Below, piece by piece: positions 1 through 10,640 of a stretch of DNA of 64,000 nucleotides. Under the pieces are notes generated by a model. The model worked only from the letters and a program-made list of their open reading frames with translations. It was not told where the DNA came from and did not search any database. Origin of the DNA: an uncultured Clostridium sp. (GTDB lineage: Bacteria; Bacillota; Clostridia; TANB77; CAG-508); contig CANSKZ010000008.1 of NCBI GenBank assembly GCA_947647595.1, forward strand, positions 1-64,000. The letters run 5' to 3'. How positions within the stretch are numbered: the first letter of the stretch is position 1; each line of letters begins with the position of its first letter. Made by a program: the position numbers and the translations under genes.

Positions 1-249
1 ATTTCATCAAAATCAAATCCAAATTCAGTTGCAGGAGCAATTGCTGGATTGGTAAAAGAAAGTACAAGAGCAGAAATGCAAGCAATAGGAGCAGGAGCAT
101 TGAATCAAGCGATTAAGGCGGTGGCAATTGCCAGAGGCTTTGTGGCACCAGCCGGTGTGGATTTAGTCTGTATACCAGCTTTTGCAGAAGTAGAAGTGGA
201 AGGTGAAGACCGAACAGGAATTAAATTGATTGTGGAATCAAGAAAATAA
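1..249 (+). CDS. spoVS: Stage V sporulation protein S (5' end outside window)
   Basis: The reading frame is open from base 1, so the start lies upstream of the window. The visible 82 residues include SSPNSVAGAIAG-like and AIGAGALNQAIKAVAIARGF motifs that are nearly invariant in SpoVS, a small Alba-like protein of about 86 residues needed for spore coat assembly and core dehydration in endospore formers. It ends in KLIVESRK, the usual C-terminus, so only a few N-terminal residues are missing. A strong terminator follows directly. The family is very conserved, so the identification is firm, and it marks the host as a spore-forming lineage. Confidence 0.96.
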   Translation: MSSKSNPNSVAGAIAGLVKESTRAEMQAIGAGALNQAIKAVAIARGFVAPAGVDLVCIPAFAEVEVEGEDRTGIKLIVESRK

Positions 250-266
250 AATTGGATAGATTAAGA

Positions 267-300
267 AAATAGGTAGTGTTGTTGCACTACCTATTTTTAT
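267..300 (+). terminator. Rho-independent terminator after spoVS
   Basis: A 12-bp perfect stem, AAATAGGTAGTG with CACTACCTATTT, closes a 6-nt loop (TTGTTG) and runs into a T-rich tail. It separates spoVS from the polysaccharide cluster. Confidence 0.93.
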
Positions 301-393
301 GCTTAAAATCCAAAGCGTCACGAAATATTTTATGAAATATCAAATTATTTTTGTGAACATTGTGTGTAAATTGTATTTTATCTGTAAAAAACT

Positions 394-421
394 TTGACAA
401 AATCATTTCGTGTGATATAAT
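394..421 (+). promoter_or_regulatory. Sigma-A promoter of the polysaccharide cluster
   Basis: TTGACA (394-399) and TATAAT (416-421) are separated by 16 bp, with a TG one base before the -10 (extended -10). It lies about 40 bp upstream of rfbD, and I see no terminator between it and the following genes, so it may drive a long transcript. Confidence 0.9.
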
Positions 422-460
422 AAGCCTATATTTTGAAAAATCATGTATGGAGGAAAAAAG

Positions 461-1324
461 ATGAAAAAAATATTGATAACTGGTGCAAATGGAATGCTTG
501 CTAATTCAGTAAAAGAAAGATTATCGAACCACGAATTAACTTGTACAGATGTGGCAGATTTAGATATCACAGATGAAAAAGCGGTTTTAGAATTTGTTCG
601 TCAGTTAAAACCAGATTATATCGTAAATTGTGCGGCTTATACAGCAGTTGATAAAGCAGAAGAAGCTGGAGAAATTGTGAAGAAAATTAATAGTGATGGA
701 CCAGGAAACTTAGCCAAAGCAGCCAAAGCAGTGGATGCTACATTAGTTCATGTTAGTACAGATTATGTTTTTGATGGCGATTTAGATGTTCAAAATGCTT
801 ATAAAGAAGAAAATCAAACAGGACCGGTTACTGTATATGGCATTACGAAATTACAAGGAGAAGAACAAGTAAAAGCAAATGCAGATAAATACTATATTTT
901 CAGAACTGCTTGGTTATATGGAGAAGGAAATAATTTTGTAAGAACGATGCTTAAATTAGGTGAATCAAGAGAAGAAATTAGCGTGGTTGATGACCAACAT
1001 GGAAGTCCAACCTATGCGGAAGATTTAGCCAATATCATAGGACAAGCAATTGAAAAGGAAATTCCATATGGGGTTTATCATTCAACAAACGAAGGATTCA
1101 CCACTTGGTATGACTTTACAAAAGCAATTTTTGAGTATGCAAAGGTTGATTGCAAAGTTAATCCAGTTTCCACAGAAAAATATATTGAGATGATGAATAT
1201 TGTACAAGCCAAACGTCCTAAAAATTCTCAATTGTCGAAAGAGAAATTAGCCAAAGTTGGAATTCAAGTGCCAGCTTGGGAAGATGCTTTGAAAAGATAT
1301 TTAGTAAAAGAAGGAAAAATGTAA
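461..1324 (+). CDS. rfbD: dTDP-4-dehydrorhamnose reductase RmlD
   Basis: This 287-residue SDR-family enzyme performs the last step of dTDP-L-rhamnose synthesis, NADPH reduction of dTDP-4-keto-L-rhamnose. The N-terminus ILITGANGMLANSV carries the GxxGxxG nucleotide-binding motif, and STDYVFDG plus YGITKLQGE supply the Ser and the YxxxK catalytic pair. An in-frame ATG at 443 exists, but the ribosome binding site GGAGG lies just inside it and is correctly spaced for the ATG at 461, so 461 is the start. It is the first gene of the cluster, 15 bp before rfbA. Confidence 0.96.
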   Translation: MKKILITGANGMLANSVKERLSNHELTCTDVADLDITDEKAVLEFVRQLKPDYIVNCAAYTAVDKAEEAGEIVKKINSDGPGNLAKAAKAVDATLVHVSTDYVFDGDLDVQNAYKEENQTGPVTVYGITKLQGEEQVKANADKYYIFRTAWLYGEGNNFVRTMLKLGESREEISVVDDQHGSPTYAEDLANIIGQAIEKEIPYGVYHSTNEGFTTWYDFTKAIFEYAKVDCKVNPVSTEKYIEMMNIVQAKRPKNSQLSKEKLAKVGIQVPAWEDALKRYLVKEGKM

Positions 1325-1339
1325 AAAGGAGGTGTATCC

Positions 1340-2230
1340 ATGAAAAATAGAAAGGGAATTATTTTAGCAGGAGGAAGTGGAACGAGATTATATCCACTTA
1401 CCCTTGCGATTTCAAAACAAATTATGCCAGTATATGATAAACCAATGATTTATTATCCTTTGTCGGTTTTAATGCAAGCCAATATTCGAGAAGTTTTGAT
1501 TATTTCAACGCCACGCGATGTCGTTGTTTTCCAAGAATTATTAGGTGATGGTTCAAAATGGGGCATGCATTTTGAATATAAAGTGCAAGAAAAGCCAAAT
1601 GGACTAGCAGAAGCGTTTATTATTGGAGAAGATTTTATTGGAAATGATAATGTAGCGATGATTTTGGGAGATAATATGTTTTATGGTGAACATTTTGCTG
1701 AAAAACTAAAAGCTGCAACAGAGCGAGAAGACGAAGCAACAATTTTTGGCTATTATGTAAAAGATCCAAAAGCATATGGCGTCGTAGAAATTGATAAAAA
1801 TGGAAAAGCAGTATCCATTGAGGAAAAACCAGAAATGCCAAAATCAAATTACGCAGTTCCAGGCTTATATTTTTATACAAATGATGTTGTAGAAGTTGCA
1901 AAGCATGTAAAACCATCAGCAAGAGGAGAATTAGAAATTACTTCAGTGAATGAAGAATATATGAAACGTGGAAAATTAAAAGTAGAAAAATTAGGACGTG
2001 GTATGACATGGTTTGATACTGGTACACATGATGCGTTATTAGAAACGGCAAGTTTTGTGCAAACGATTCAAAAACGACAAGGACTTCAAATTAGTTGTCC
2101 AGAAGAAATTGCGTATACGAAAGGCTGGATTGATGCCAATCAATTAGCAGAATTGGCAAAGAAGTTTATGAAAACAGAGTATGGAAGATATTTGAAGGAT
2201 TTAGCGGAAAATAGATTCGGAGAAGAATAA
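1340..2230 (+). CDS. rfbA: Glucose-1-phosphate thymidylyltransferase RmlA
   Basis: This 296-residue enzyme makes dTDP-glucose from dTTP and glucose-1-phosphate, the entry step to dTDP-L-rhamnose. The N-terminal [16 protein letters not shown] is the nucleotidyltransferase signature; [37 protein letters not shown] and [12 protein letters not shown] are family hallmarks. Its length is typical. The start has an AAAAGGAGGTG ribosome binding site. The next gene begins one base after its stop, so the two are translationally linked. Confidence 0.97.
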   Translation: MKNRKGIILAGGSGTRLYPLTLAISKQIMPVYDKPMIYYPLSVLMQANIREVLIISTPRDVVVFQELLGDGSKWGMHFEYKVQEKPNGLAEAFIIGEDFIGNDNVAMILGDNMFYGEHFAEKLKAATEREDEATIFGYYVKDPKAYGVVEIDKNGKAVSIEEKPEMPKSNYAVPGLYFYTNDVVEVAKHVKPSARGELEITSVNEEYMKRGKLKVEKLGRGMTWFDTGTHDALLETASFVQTIQKRQGLQISCPEEIAYTKGWIDANQLAELAKKFMKTEYGRYLKDLAENRFGEE

Positions 2231-2231
2231 A

Positions 2232-3668
2232 ATGAATTGGATAAAAAAGTTAGATAATATGATATCTCAAATATCCATAAATTTTGTGAGAATTTTATTT
2301 TGCGGGATAATTATTGGAATGCTGTTTGTAAACTCAGTTTACTTATATATAGATATGCCAGTATTTACGAGTAATTGTATTTGGAATTATTTAGGAATGA
2401 TTGGCAATATAGGAATCATAGTAATGATTGTGTTTCTCAATAGATTTCCTTCTAAATGTTTGAATATGATTTTATTAATAGGGTATGTAATTGCTGAAAT
2501 TGTCTTTTTAAAATTAGTACCAATCAAACCATTTTCAGATATGATGCATGTGACAGAAATTGCTTTAAGTAATTTTGAAAAGGGTATAGAATATTTACAA
2601 AAATGTACTAATAATTTACCAATTGCATTTATCTTTAATTTGATATTTAGAATAACTACTTACGATGTTTTCGTATTGAAAGTTTTTAATGTCATTTGTC
2701 ATTTAGTAATTTTATATTTTAGTTGTAAAACATATGAAAATATTTATGGAAAGAAAAATAATTTAGTTTATTTATGTGGATTGTCTTGCTTTTCAAACTT
2801 CTTTTATACAAATCATATTTATAATGATATTTTATTTACAATGTTTGTCATTATGATATTATATTTTGTAACAAAATTATCTTCTTATAAGTTTGACAAA
2901 ATCATAATTCCAATACTGTTATTTTTTCAATTTTTAATAAGACCAGTTGGAATTATTGTTATAATTGCGATAGGAATGTATTATATTTTGAAAGAACAAA
3001 ATATTGAAATGGTAATTAATAGTTTTATAATATTTGTAATTTTTATCGGATTATATAGCATATTAAAAAATCAAATAATACCAAAGAGTAAGGCAAAAGA
3101 AGAGTATCCAATTTGGTCGTATATTCAAATGGGAATGAATGAGACAGAGTTTGGATTTCAAGATGGTTCTCATTCTACAAAATGGACTGGAGGAGATGTA
3201 AAAAATAGAATCTTAGAACTAGGTCCAAAAAGACTTTTGAAATTGTTTGCTAAAAAGGAATTTTGGCTATGGACAGAAGGTACGTATCAAGTAGAACGTT
3301 ACGCTTTTGGAATTGGAGACAACGAACAATTTTTTTATGATACACCAATTACCAAAAAAATGGCTGATGTAGAAAAGTCGAATTTGAGAAAGACCTTGGA
3401 TTATTTCATGAAAGGGCAATATTTTGTTACCATTGCATTAGCTTTGCTAGATATGGTTATAAAGGATGAATGGGAAGAAACTAAAAAGAAGAAGGATGTA
3501 TTATTATATATAATAATAGGATTATTTTGCTTTTATCTCATTTGGGAAATCAAATCAAGATATATTTATTGTTTATATCCAATCTTTTTGATATTGGCAA
3601 GTAGTGGAATCAATAAAATGATAAATCGAATAAATTTTAGAAAGGATAAAGAAAATGGGAAAATTTAA
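2232..3668 (+). CDS. Polytopic membrane protein, probable GT-C type glycosyltransferase
   Basis: The 478-residue product has roughly ten to twelve hydrophobic segments and long AT-rich stretches of Ile, Phe and Tyr. A periplasmic-side segment with FSDMMHVTEIA after the second pair of helices carries an acidic residue where GT-C enzymes (dolichyl- or polyprenyl-phosphate sugar transferases) have their catalytic Asp. This reading is by architecture only. Position between rfbA and rfbC argues for a role in transferring or polymerising a lipid-linked sugar. It overlaps rfbC by 14 bp. An O-antigen polymerase-like role is the main alternative. Confidence 0.6.
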   Translation: MNWIKKLDNMISQISINFVRILFCGIIIGMLFVNSVYLYIDMPVFTSNCIWNYLGMIGNIGIIVMIVFLNRFPSKCLNMILLIGYVIAEIVFLKLVPIKPFSDMMHVTEIALSNFEKGIEYLQKCTNNLPIAFIFNLIFRITTYDVFVLKVFNVICHLVILYFSCKTYENIYGKKNNLVYLCGLSCFSNFFYTNHIYNDILFTMFVIMILYFVTKLSSYKFDKIIIPILLFFQFLIRPVGIIVIIAIGMYYILKEQNIEMVINSFIIFVIFIGLYSILKNQIIPKSKAKEEYPIWSYIQMGMNETEFGFQDGSHSTKWTGGDVKNRILELGPKRLLKLFAKKEFWLWTEGTYQVERYAFGIGDNEQFFYDTPITKKMADVEKSNLRKTLDYFMKGQYFVTIALALLDMVIKDEWEETKKKKDVLLYIIIGLFCFYLIWEIKSRYIYCLYPIFLILASSGINKMINRINFRKDKENGKI

Positions 3669-4239
3669 AAGAATAGATACTTCAATTGAAGGAGTTTATA
3701 TCATAGAACCGACAGTTTTTGGAGATAACAGAGGTTATTTCATGGAAACTTATAGTAAACCAGATTTTGAGGAAATTGGGATTACCAATGAATTTGTGCA
3801 GGATAATCAATCCAAATCGAAAAAAGGTGTTTTGCGTGGACTTCATTTTCAAAAAGAAAACACACAAGCTAAATTAGTACGTTGCATTAGAGGAGAAGTG
3901 TTTGATGTAGCGGTCGATTTGAGGCCAGGAAGCAAAACGTATGGAAAATGGGAAGGCGTTATCATTTCAGAAGAAAATAAAAAAATGTTTATGATTCCAA
4001 GAGGATTTGCACATGGATTTTTAGTTTTATCAGAGGAAGCAGAATTTAGTTATAAATGTGATGATGTTTATAATGGAACAGCGGAAGGTGGTTTGAAATG
4101 GGATGACCCAGAAATCGGAATTGTCTGGCCAAGTGTTCCAGGAATGACGAAAGAAGAATATTTAACTTCTGAAAAAGATGCATTATGGCCAAGTTTAAAA
4201 GAATTAAAAGATACAGAGTTATTTCAGAATTTGAAATAA
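3655..4239 (+). CDS. rfbC: dTDP-4-dehydrorhamnose 3,5-epimerase RmlC
   Basis: This 194-residue cupin enzyme double-epimerises dTDP-4-keto-6-deoxyglucose. Visible family motifs are GVYIIEPTVFGDNRGYF near the N-terminus, QDNQSKSKKGVLRGLHFQ with the catalytic His region, VFDVAVDLR, and PRGFAHGFLVLSE. Its length is typical. It overlaps the preceding membrane protein gene by 14 bp and is followed 15 bp later by an HD hydrolase, so it sits inside the operon. Confidence 0.96.
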   Translation: MGKFKRIDTSIEGVYIIEPTVFGDNRGYFMETYSKPDFEEIGITNEFVQDNQSKSKKGVLRGLHFQKENTQAKLVRCIRGEVFDVAVDLRPGSKTYGKWEGVIISEENKKMFMIPRGFAHGFLVLSEEAEFSYKCDDVYNGTAEGGLKWDDPEIGIVWPSVPGMTKEEYLTSEKDALWPSLKELKDTELFQNLK

Positions 4240-4254
4240 GGAGAAGGACTAAAA

Positions 4255-5028
4255 ATGATTGACTTAATTAAGGCTAAACAATATTTTAAAGAATACAGTT
4301 CGAAGTTTGATTTAAAAGAGCCAAGAATTGCGTTAAAAGTGGTTCATATGTATCATGTAGCCGAAGAAGCAAGAAGAATTGCGAAATCTTTGAATTTATC
4401 AGAAGAAGAACAAGATTTAGCAGAGCTAATTGGCTTACTTCATGATATTGGTCGATTTGAACAATGGAAATGGTATGGCACATATTCGGATAAATTGAGT
4501 ATTGACCATGGACAAAAAAGTGTAGAAGTATTATTTGGTGATAAGGAAATTCGAAATTTTGTGGAAGACGAAAAATATGATACGATTCTTTATAAGGCAA
4601 TCAACAACCATAATAAATGGGAAATTGAAAAAGGTTTATCAGAGCAAGAAACGCTACATTGTAAAATCGTTCGAGATGCGGATAACTTGGATATTTTTAG
4701 AGTATGTCTAGAAAGTAAAACAGAAGAATATACCCATTTTGGAAGCAAAAATGTATCCCAAGAAATTTTGAGTCCAGCGTTTTTTGAAGATTTCAAAAAA
4801 GAAGAAGTCATGTTGTATTCGAAAGCAAAAACAGATATGGATATTATGGTTGCAATTATTGCACACATTTATGCAATTAGTTTTGATGAAACTTTGAAAA
4901 TCATAAAAGAAAAAAATTATATTCGAAAATTTGTTGAAAAAATCAATCCACAAGATTTTTATACCAGAGAAAAATTAAATGAAATTGCAGATATAGCAAT
5001 GAATTATATCAATAGAAAGAGAAACTAG
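4255..5028 (+). CDS. HD-domain phosphohydrolase
   Basis: The 257-residue product has the HD metal-binding pattern: a first His in VVHMYHVAEEARRIA, then LIGLLHDIGRFEQWKWYGTYSD, SIDHGQKSVEVLF, and a late Asp in IVRDADNLDIFRV. HD proteins hydrolyse phosphate esters, often of nucleotides. The substrate cannot be read from the sequence. A clear AGGAG ribosome binding site precedes the ATG. Its place inside the rhamnose gene set is unusual and may be only operon hitch-hiking. Confidence 0.85.
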   Translation: MIDLIKAKQYFKEYSSKFDLKEPRIALKVVHMYHVAEEARRIAKSLNLSEEEQDLAELIGLLHDIGRFEQWKWYGTYSDKLSIDHGQKSVEVLFGDKEIRNFVEDEKYDTILYKAINNHNKWEIEKGLSEQETLHCKIVRDADNLDIFRVCLESKTEEYTHFGSKNVSQEILSPAFFEDFKKEEVMLYSKAKTDMDIMVAIIAHIYAISFDETLKIIKEKNYIRKFVEKINPQDFYTREKLNEIADIAMNYINRKRN

Positions 5029-5039
5029 GAGGAAGAAAT

Positions 5040-5777
5040 ATGAAAAAACTAATGACCGCAATCTTACTAATTTGTATTATAGCATTAATGGTAGTAACAC
5101 TTGGATTATGCGACAAAGTGCAAGAAAAAGAAAAAGATTTAATTGCACAAGAAGAAAAAATGAAACAAATTGAAACCAGAATCGTGGAATTAGAAGAAAA
5201 TAAAACAACGGAACAAAATAGAAAGGAACAAGAAGTTTCAAAGGAAACTGAGAATTTAGGAACATTAAATGTTAAATTTGACCCAAACAAAATAAAGACA
5301 AAAACGGAAGGAATGAAATATAAAAATAAAATTCAATATGTCGATTCTATTACTGGAATGTCAATTACTTTGGAAGAAGGAAAAGTATACTTATATACAG
5401 AACCTGATAATCAAACCCATAAAGAAATTTTCCCAAAAGCAACGAAAAAATTAGAAGGACAAGAGATAACAGGTTTTTCTTCTAATATAGTAGAGGTTCA
5501 TTTTGCTTATTTTGGCACAGATGTTTCACCTGCTAAGATAGTATTTCTAATGGAAGATGGAACAGTAGAATATGCGGATTCCAAGAAAATAATTGAAAAC
5601 AGCGAATTTGTTTCTGCTGGAAAAATAGAAGGAATATCCAACATTGTAAAAATAGAAAGTGTAGAGGTAGAATATTATGATGAAACAGGAAATTCTGAAG
5701 GAGGCGTAGGGACAAATGTTGCAATTGATAAAGAAGGATATGCTTATGATTTAAGTGAATTAGGATTAAATAAATAA
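5040..5777 (+). CDS. Membrane-anchored hypothetical protein with coiled coil
   Basis: I do not recognise this 245-residue protein. Residues 1-25 form a hydrophobic anchor (AILLICIIALMVVTLGLC) after a short basic start. The Cys at its end is in a poor lipobox context (Leu at -1), so a plain signal anchor is likelier than a lipoprotein. Residues about 28-75 are rich in Glu, Lys and Gln and look like a coiled coil. The rest is a probable beta-rich extracytoplasmic domain. Its position between rfbC and rfbB suggests a cell-surface role. Confidence 0.7.
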   Translation: MKKLMTAILLICIIALMVVTLGLCDKVQEKEKDLIAQEEKMKQIETRIVELEENKTTEQNRKEQEVSKETENLGTLNVKFDPNKIKTKTEGMKYKNKIQYVDSITGMSITLEEGKVYLYTEPDNQTHKEIFPKATKKLEGQEITGFSSNIVEVHFAYFGTDVSPAKIVFLMEDGTVEYADSKKIIENSEFVSAGKIEGISNIVKIESVEVEYYDETGNSEGGVGTNVAIDKEGYAYDLSELGLNK

Positions 5778-5799
5778 AAATAGAAAAGGAGAGAAAATT

Positions 5800-6771
5800 A
5801 TGAAAAATATTATGATAACGGGAGCTGCAGGCTTCATAGGTGCAAATTTTGCAGAATTAATGGTAAAAAAATATGAAGGGAAATACAATTTTATTATTTT
5901 CGATAAACTAACATATGCTGGAAATATTGAAAATTTAAACAATATTAAAGATAAAGTCACATTTGTGCAAGGTGATATTTGTGATTTTGACAAAGTGATG
6001 GAAACATACAAAAAATATGAGATAGATAGCGTTGTACATTTTGCTGCGGAATCTCACGTAGACAACAGTATCAAAAATCCATTTATCTTTACGGAAACGA
6101 ATGTAATTGGAACTCACACTTTGTTAGAAGCGGCAAAGCAATTTTGGGGAGAAGGAAGTCAAAATCGTTTTGTGCATGTTTCAACCGATGAAGTTTATGG
6201 GACTTTGGGCGAGGAAGGATATTTTACGGAAATTTCTCCAATTCAGCCAAACAGTCCGTATTCTGCTTCAAAAGCATCTTCTGACTTGATTGCTTTAGCC
6301 TATGCAGAAACCTTTAAAATGAATGTTTGCGTGACAAATTGTTCGAACAATTATGGTCCATATCAACATCATGAAAAATTAATTCCGCATATGATTAGTT
6401 TAGCGTTAAAAGATGAAAAATTGCCTGTTTATGGCGAAGGATTAAATATTCGAGATTGGCTTTTTGTGGAAGACCACTGTGAAGCAATTGATTTGGTTTT
6501 ACACGAAGGCAAAAAAGGAGAAAGATATAATATCGGTGGACATAATGAAAAACGTAATATTGAAATAGTCAAATTAATTTTACAAAGATTAGGCAAATCA
6601 GAAGATTTGATTTCTTTTGTGGAAGACAGAAAAGGTCATGATTATCGTTATGCCATCGACCCAACGAAAATTCATAACGAATTAGGTTGGCTTCCTAAAA
6701 CAAAATTTGAAGATGGTATTGTGAAGACAATTGATTGGTATTTAGAACATGAAGAATATTTGATGAAATAA
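5800..6771 (+). CDS. rfbB: dTDP-glucose 4,6-dehydratase RmlB
   Basis: This 323-residue extended SDR enzyme converts dTDP-glucose to dTDP-4-keto-6-deoxyglucose. MITGAAGFIGANFAELM is the NAD-binding glycine motif. HFAAESHVDNSI, VHVSTDEVYG, YSASKASSDLIALAY (YxxxK) and NNYGPYQHHEKLIP are characteristic of RmlB. With rfbA, rfbC and rfbD it completes the dTDP-L-rhamnose pathway in this cluster. The ribosome binding site is AAAGGAGAG. Confidence 0.97.
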   Translation: MKNIMITGAAGFIGANFAELMVKKYEGKYNFIIFDKLTYAGNIENLNNIKDKVTFVQGDICDFDKVMETYKKYEIDSVVHFAAESHVDNSIKNPFIFTETNVIGTHTLLEAAKQFWGEGSQNRFVHVSTDEVYGTLGEEGYFTEISPIQPNSPYSASKASSDLIALAYAETFKMNVCVTNCSNNYGPYQHHEKLIPHMISLALKDEKLPVYGEGLNIRDWLFVEDHCEAIDLVLHEGKKGERYNIGGHNEKRNIEIVKLILQRLGKSEDLISFVEDRKGHDYRYAIDPTKIHNELGWLPKTKFEDGIVKTIDWYLEHEEYLMK

Positions 6772-6812
6772 GAAATAGCTTAGTTTCATTGAATTAGAAA
6801 ATGGGGGAAAAT

Positions 6813-9800
6813 ATGAAATTGAATTTCGATTTCTATTCTGAAAAAAAAGAAGAAAAATTAACAGCAGAAGAAGAAATGCAAGTACAAAAATATTTTTCAG
6901 ATTTTAACAATAATTTCATAACACAAACAAAAGATGATTTACCATTGAAAGATTTCAAATTAGTGACTGAAATTAATACTAATATTTTAAATTGGTATGA
7001 ATTTGAAGAACAAGCAGAAATATTAGACTTAAATCCTAATTTCGGAGAAACGATAAGAGAAGTCTTAAAAAGAGTAAAAAAGATAACGGCGATTTCTAAT
7101 CAAAGAATAAAAGCAAATTCGATGCAGAAAAATTATTTAAAAAGTACGAATTTAGAAGTTTTAGTAGGGTATTTTGAGGATGTTGAAATAGATAAAAAAT
7201 TTGATTATGTTACCATAATTGGTGTTAAAGATGCTCAAGAATTCGAAAAGAAAATTAACTATGCTAAATCTCATCTAAAACCAAATGGAAAAATTTTAGT
7301 TGCTTTTGACAATAAATTTGGGATGAAATATTGGACAGGTATTAAGCAAGACATTCCAAATCAATATGATACGTTAACAGGAAAGATTGACAAATTGACA
7401 ATCGATGAGGCGGAAACGATACTAAAACAAAATTCTTTGTTTCATAAAAGATATTATCCTTTGCCAGATTATCGTTTGACAAATGTTATTTTTTCAGATG
7501 ATTATTTACCAGATGCAGAAAGTATTATGTCAAGAGATTTGATTTGCTTTGAGGACGATGAATATTGCGAATTCAGTCCACGTTTGGCGTATATCGAATT
7601 ATTGAAAGAAAATGAAAACTATTTTAAATTATTTGCAGATTCTTATTTCTTAGAAATTGGTTTTGAAGAAATTCAAAATGAAATTCGATATGCTAATTTT
7701 GAAATGTATCGAAAACCACAATACAATATAAAAACGATTATGAAAAAAGATTTTGTCTATAAAACGGCGAATCATGAAATAGCACAATCGCACATTGAAA
7801 CAATTAGAAAGAATATTGAAATTTTAAAAGAACATCATATTAAAACACTCGATTCTTATAACAACCAACAAATTATTAGTAAATATGCTAAAGATGGTAT
7901 TCCGTTAGATCAATATTTAGTAAATATTTTTCAAGAGCAAGGGAAAGAAGCAACAATTGATTTCATGCAAAAATTCAAAAATGAAATTATTGGGCAATTT
8001 TCAATTATTGCTAAACCAGCTACTACGATTTTTGATAAATATAAAATAACGCCAAAACAAAATATAAATCATTTCCATTTTATTAAAGATGGACTTATTG
8101 ATTTACGTGGTCAAAATTGTTTTGTAATCGATGGGGAACTTTATCTTTATGACCAAGAATGGTATGAAGAAAATGTACCAATCGAATATTTGATGTATCG
8201 TTTTATTTTTTATAATAACACATTAGATAAATTGATTCCTAAAGTAGAATTGTATGAGAGATTTGGTTTAACAGAATATTTAGAAATTTTTAAAGAATTA
8301 GATATTGCTGTTTTTGGTGCGATTAGAGATGATTATGTGATGATTCATCATGCTACATCTATCGACAGAATCGGAAGAAAAACCAAAGAATTATTTGATT
8401 TACAGAAAAAAATGGAAACACAAATCCAGCACAATGAAAATTTGCAAACAATAATCAATGATTTGAATCATAATATTGAGGAATCCAATAAAACTATACA
8501 TTTATCTAATAATCATATCAAAGAATTAGAAACAATCATTGAAACAAATCAAACGGAAATCCAAAATTGCAAACTTGAAATGCAAAATTATGAAAATGGA
8601 ATACAAGATTTAAGACAGCAAATAGAAGCAAAACAACAAGAAGTGAATCACTATGTTAATCAGTTACAAGTCATAAGTAACTCGGTTTCTTGGAAAATCA
8701 CAAAACCATTACGTTATCTTTCTTGGGTTTTTAATTTTAAAAATAATTTAAAATTAATAGACCGATTGATGCCACCTGGTAGTGGTATGCGTCGCAGATA
8801 CGAAGAAAAAAGACATCAATATTTTTTAGGACTTCTAGTTAAAAGATTTTCCCAATATACTGACCGCAAAACTGCAAAAATATGGGCTAATTTATTTGAA
8901 AAAATGAACCAGTTCAGAATGAGAAAACCAAGTGAAAAGCCATATGATCAATGGATGAAAAACAATGAACCAACCACTGAAGAATTAGAAGAACAACGAA
9001 ATCATGTTTTTGCTGTTCAACCTAAAATCAGTATTGTTGTTCCTTTGTATGATACGCCGATAGAATTTTTCAGAGAATTATTATTTTTTATGAATCAGCA
9101 AACCTACTCAAATTGGGAATTATGCTTAGCAGATGGAAGCGAGAAACCATTAGAAGAAATTCAAAAAATGTGTGCTAAAGATTCTCGAATTAAATATCAG
9201 TTTTTAGGAGAAAACAAAGGCATTTCAGAAAATACAAATCGAGCTATAGAAATGGCAACAGGGGAGTTTATTGGTTTATTAGATCATGATGATTTACTTG
9301 CCATGAATGCGCTATATGAAGTAGTCAAAGTAATAAATGAAAATGAAACAGTAGATTTTATTTATTCTGATGAAGATAAAATTCAAACCTTAGATAAACC
9401 AAGATATATGCCACTTTTTAAACCAGACTTTGCAATCGATACATTAAGAGCTAATAATTATATCTGCCATTTTTCAGTTATTAGGAAGACATTGTTAGAT
9501 AAAGTAGGATATTTTAATCACGAGTTTGACGGTGCGCAAGATTATGATTTGATTTTGAGAGTAACCGAACAAGCCCAAAAAATTATTCATATACCAAAGA
9601 TATTATATCATTGGAGAGTGCATCAAAAGTCAACTGCCATGTCTGGAGAAGCCAAGCCATATGCTTTTATTGCAGGAAGAAAAGTACTGGAAGCACATTT
9701 AAAAAGAGTAAATTTGGCACGGTGATGTAAAAGATGGCGCTACTTTAGGAACCTATGTTATAGAATATGAGGTGATAGGAAATCCAAAAGTTACGATTTT

Positions 9801-10627
9801 AATTCCAAACAAAGATGGTATTGATATTTTGGATAATTGCCTAAACTCCATCCTAAATCAAACAACCTATACTAATTATGAAATTGTCATTATTGAAAAT
9901 AATAGCGAAAAACAAGAAACATTTGAGTATTACAAAAAAATAGAACAAAATGAAAAAGTAAAAGTGATTTTTTATGATAAAAAAGGATTCAATTATTCTG
10001 GAATTATTAATTTTGGTGTTCGAAATACAACTGGAGATTTTGTAGTTCAATTAAACAATGATGTCGAATTACTAACACCTAATTGGCTAGAAAAAATGAT
10101 AGGATTTGCCCAAAGAGAAGATGTAGGAGCTGTTCGGTGTGAAACTATATTATCCAGATGAAACAATTCAACATGCTGGAGTTATTGTTGGAGCCTTGAC
10201 AGTTGCAGCACATGTTTTTAGAAATTTACCAAAAGACAATTTGGGTTATTTTGCTAGAGAACGATTGATTCAAGATATGAATGCTGTTACAGCAGCTTGC
10301 ATTATGACCAAACGAGAAATTTATGAGCAAATAGGCTACATGAATGAAAAATTTGCAGTTGCTTTTAATGATATTGATTTTTGCTTAAAAATTAGAGAAA
10401 CAGGAAAATTGGTTGTATACAATCCCTATATAGAACTTATTCATTATGAATCTAAAACAAGAGGAGATGACAATGCTCCAGACAAAATTGAGCGATTCCA
10501 AAAAGAGATTGAGTTATTTTTAACAACTTGGAAAGACAAGCTTGCTAAAGGGGACGAATATTATAATAAAAATTTCAGATTAGATAGTGATCAATATGAA
10601 ATAAGGACCGATAAAATTGATTATTAA
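6813..10627 (+). CDS. Methyltransferase-like / coiled coil / double GT2 glycosyltransferase, joined by two +1 recoding sites
   Basis: In plain translation this appears as three fragments (to 9725, 9772-10161, 10139-10627). Skipping one C at 9720 and one at 10135 gives a single 1270-residue protein. Residues 1-250 resemble the methyltransferase at 13713, but motif I is decayed (DLNPNFGE for EIGAGMG). A long coiled coil spans about 525-620. The first GT2 domain starts near 735 (ISIVVPLYDT, LLDHDD) and a second near 990 (VTILIPNKDG, QLNNDV), ending in NDIDFCLKIR. The start is the ATG at 6813, preceded by GGGGGAA and matching the paralogue's MKLNLDFY, not the one at 6801. This is probably a rhamnan-type chain-building enzyme, named by domain content. 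Confidence 0.85.
9720..9723 (+). other. +1 recoding site GCA C-GGT
   Basis: In-frame CGG after GCA is followed immediately by TGA. Skipping C9720 and reading GGT as Gly970 restores the GT2 fusion: the linker AGDVKDGATLGTYVIEYEV and then the second GT2 domain follow in frame. The second double-GT2 protein of this window (15610) has an equivalent linker and domain at this point. Confidence 0.85.
10135..10138 (+). other. +1 recoding site GTT C-GGT
   Basis: Zero-frame reading gives AVRCETILSR and a stop. Skipping C10135 gives AVGVKLYYPDETIQHAGV, the standard GT2 sequence at this place, with GGT as Gly1108. Confidence 0.88.
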
Positions 10628-10640
10628 AAAGGAGAAAACA

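Noticed and set aside
1635..1922. Minus-strand open frames opposite conserved genes, such as this one
   Set aside because: They lack ribosome binding sites and family features and mirror plus-strand codon bias.
9720..9725. UGA readthrough or UGA as a sense codon at the first site
   Set aside because: The downstream frame is +1 relative to the stop, so readthrough would not reach the second GT2 domain; elsewhere TGA ends genes normally.
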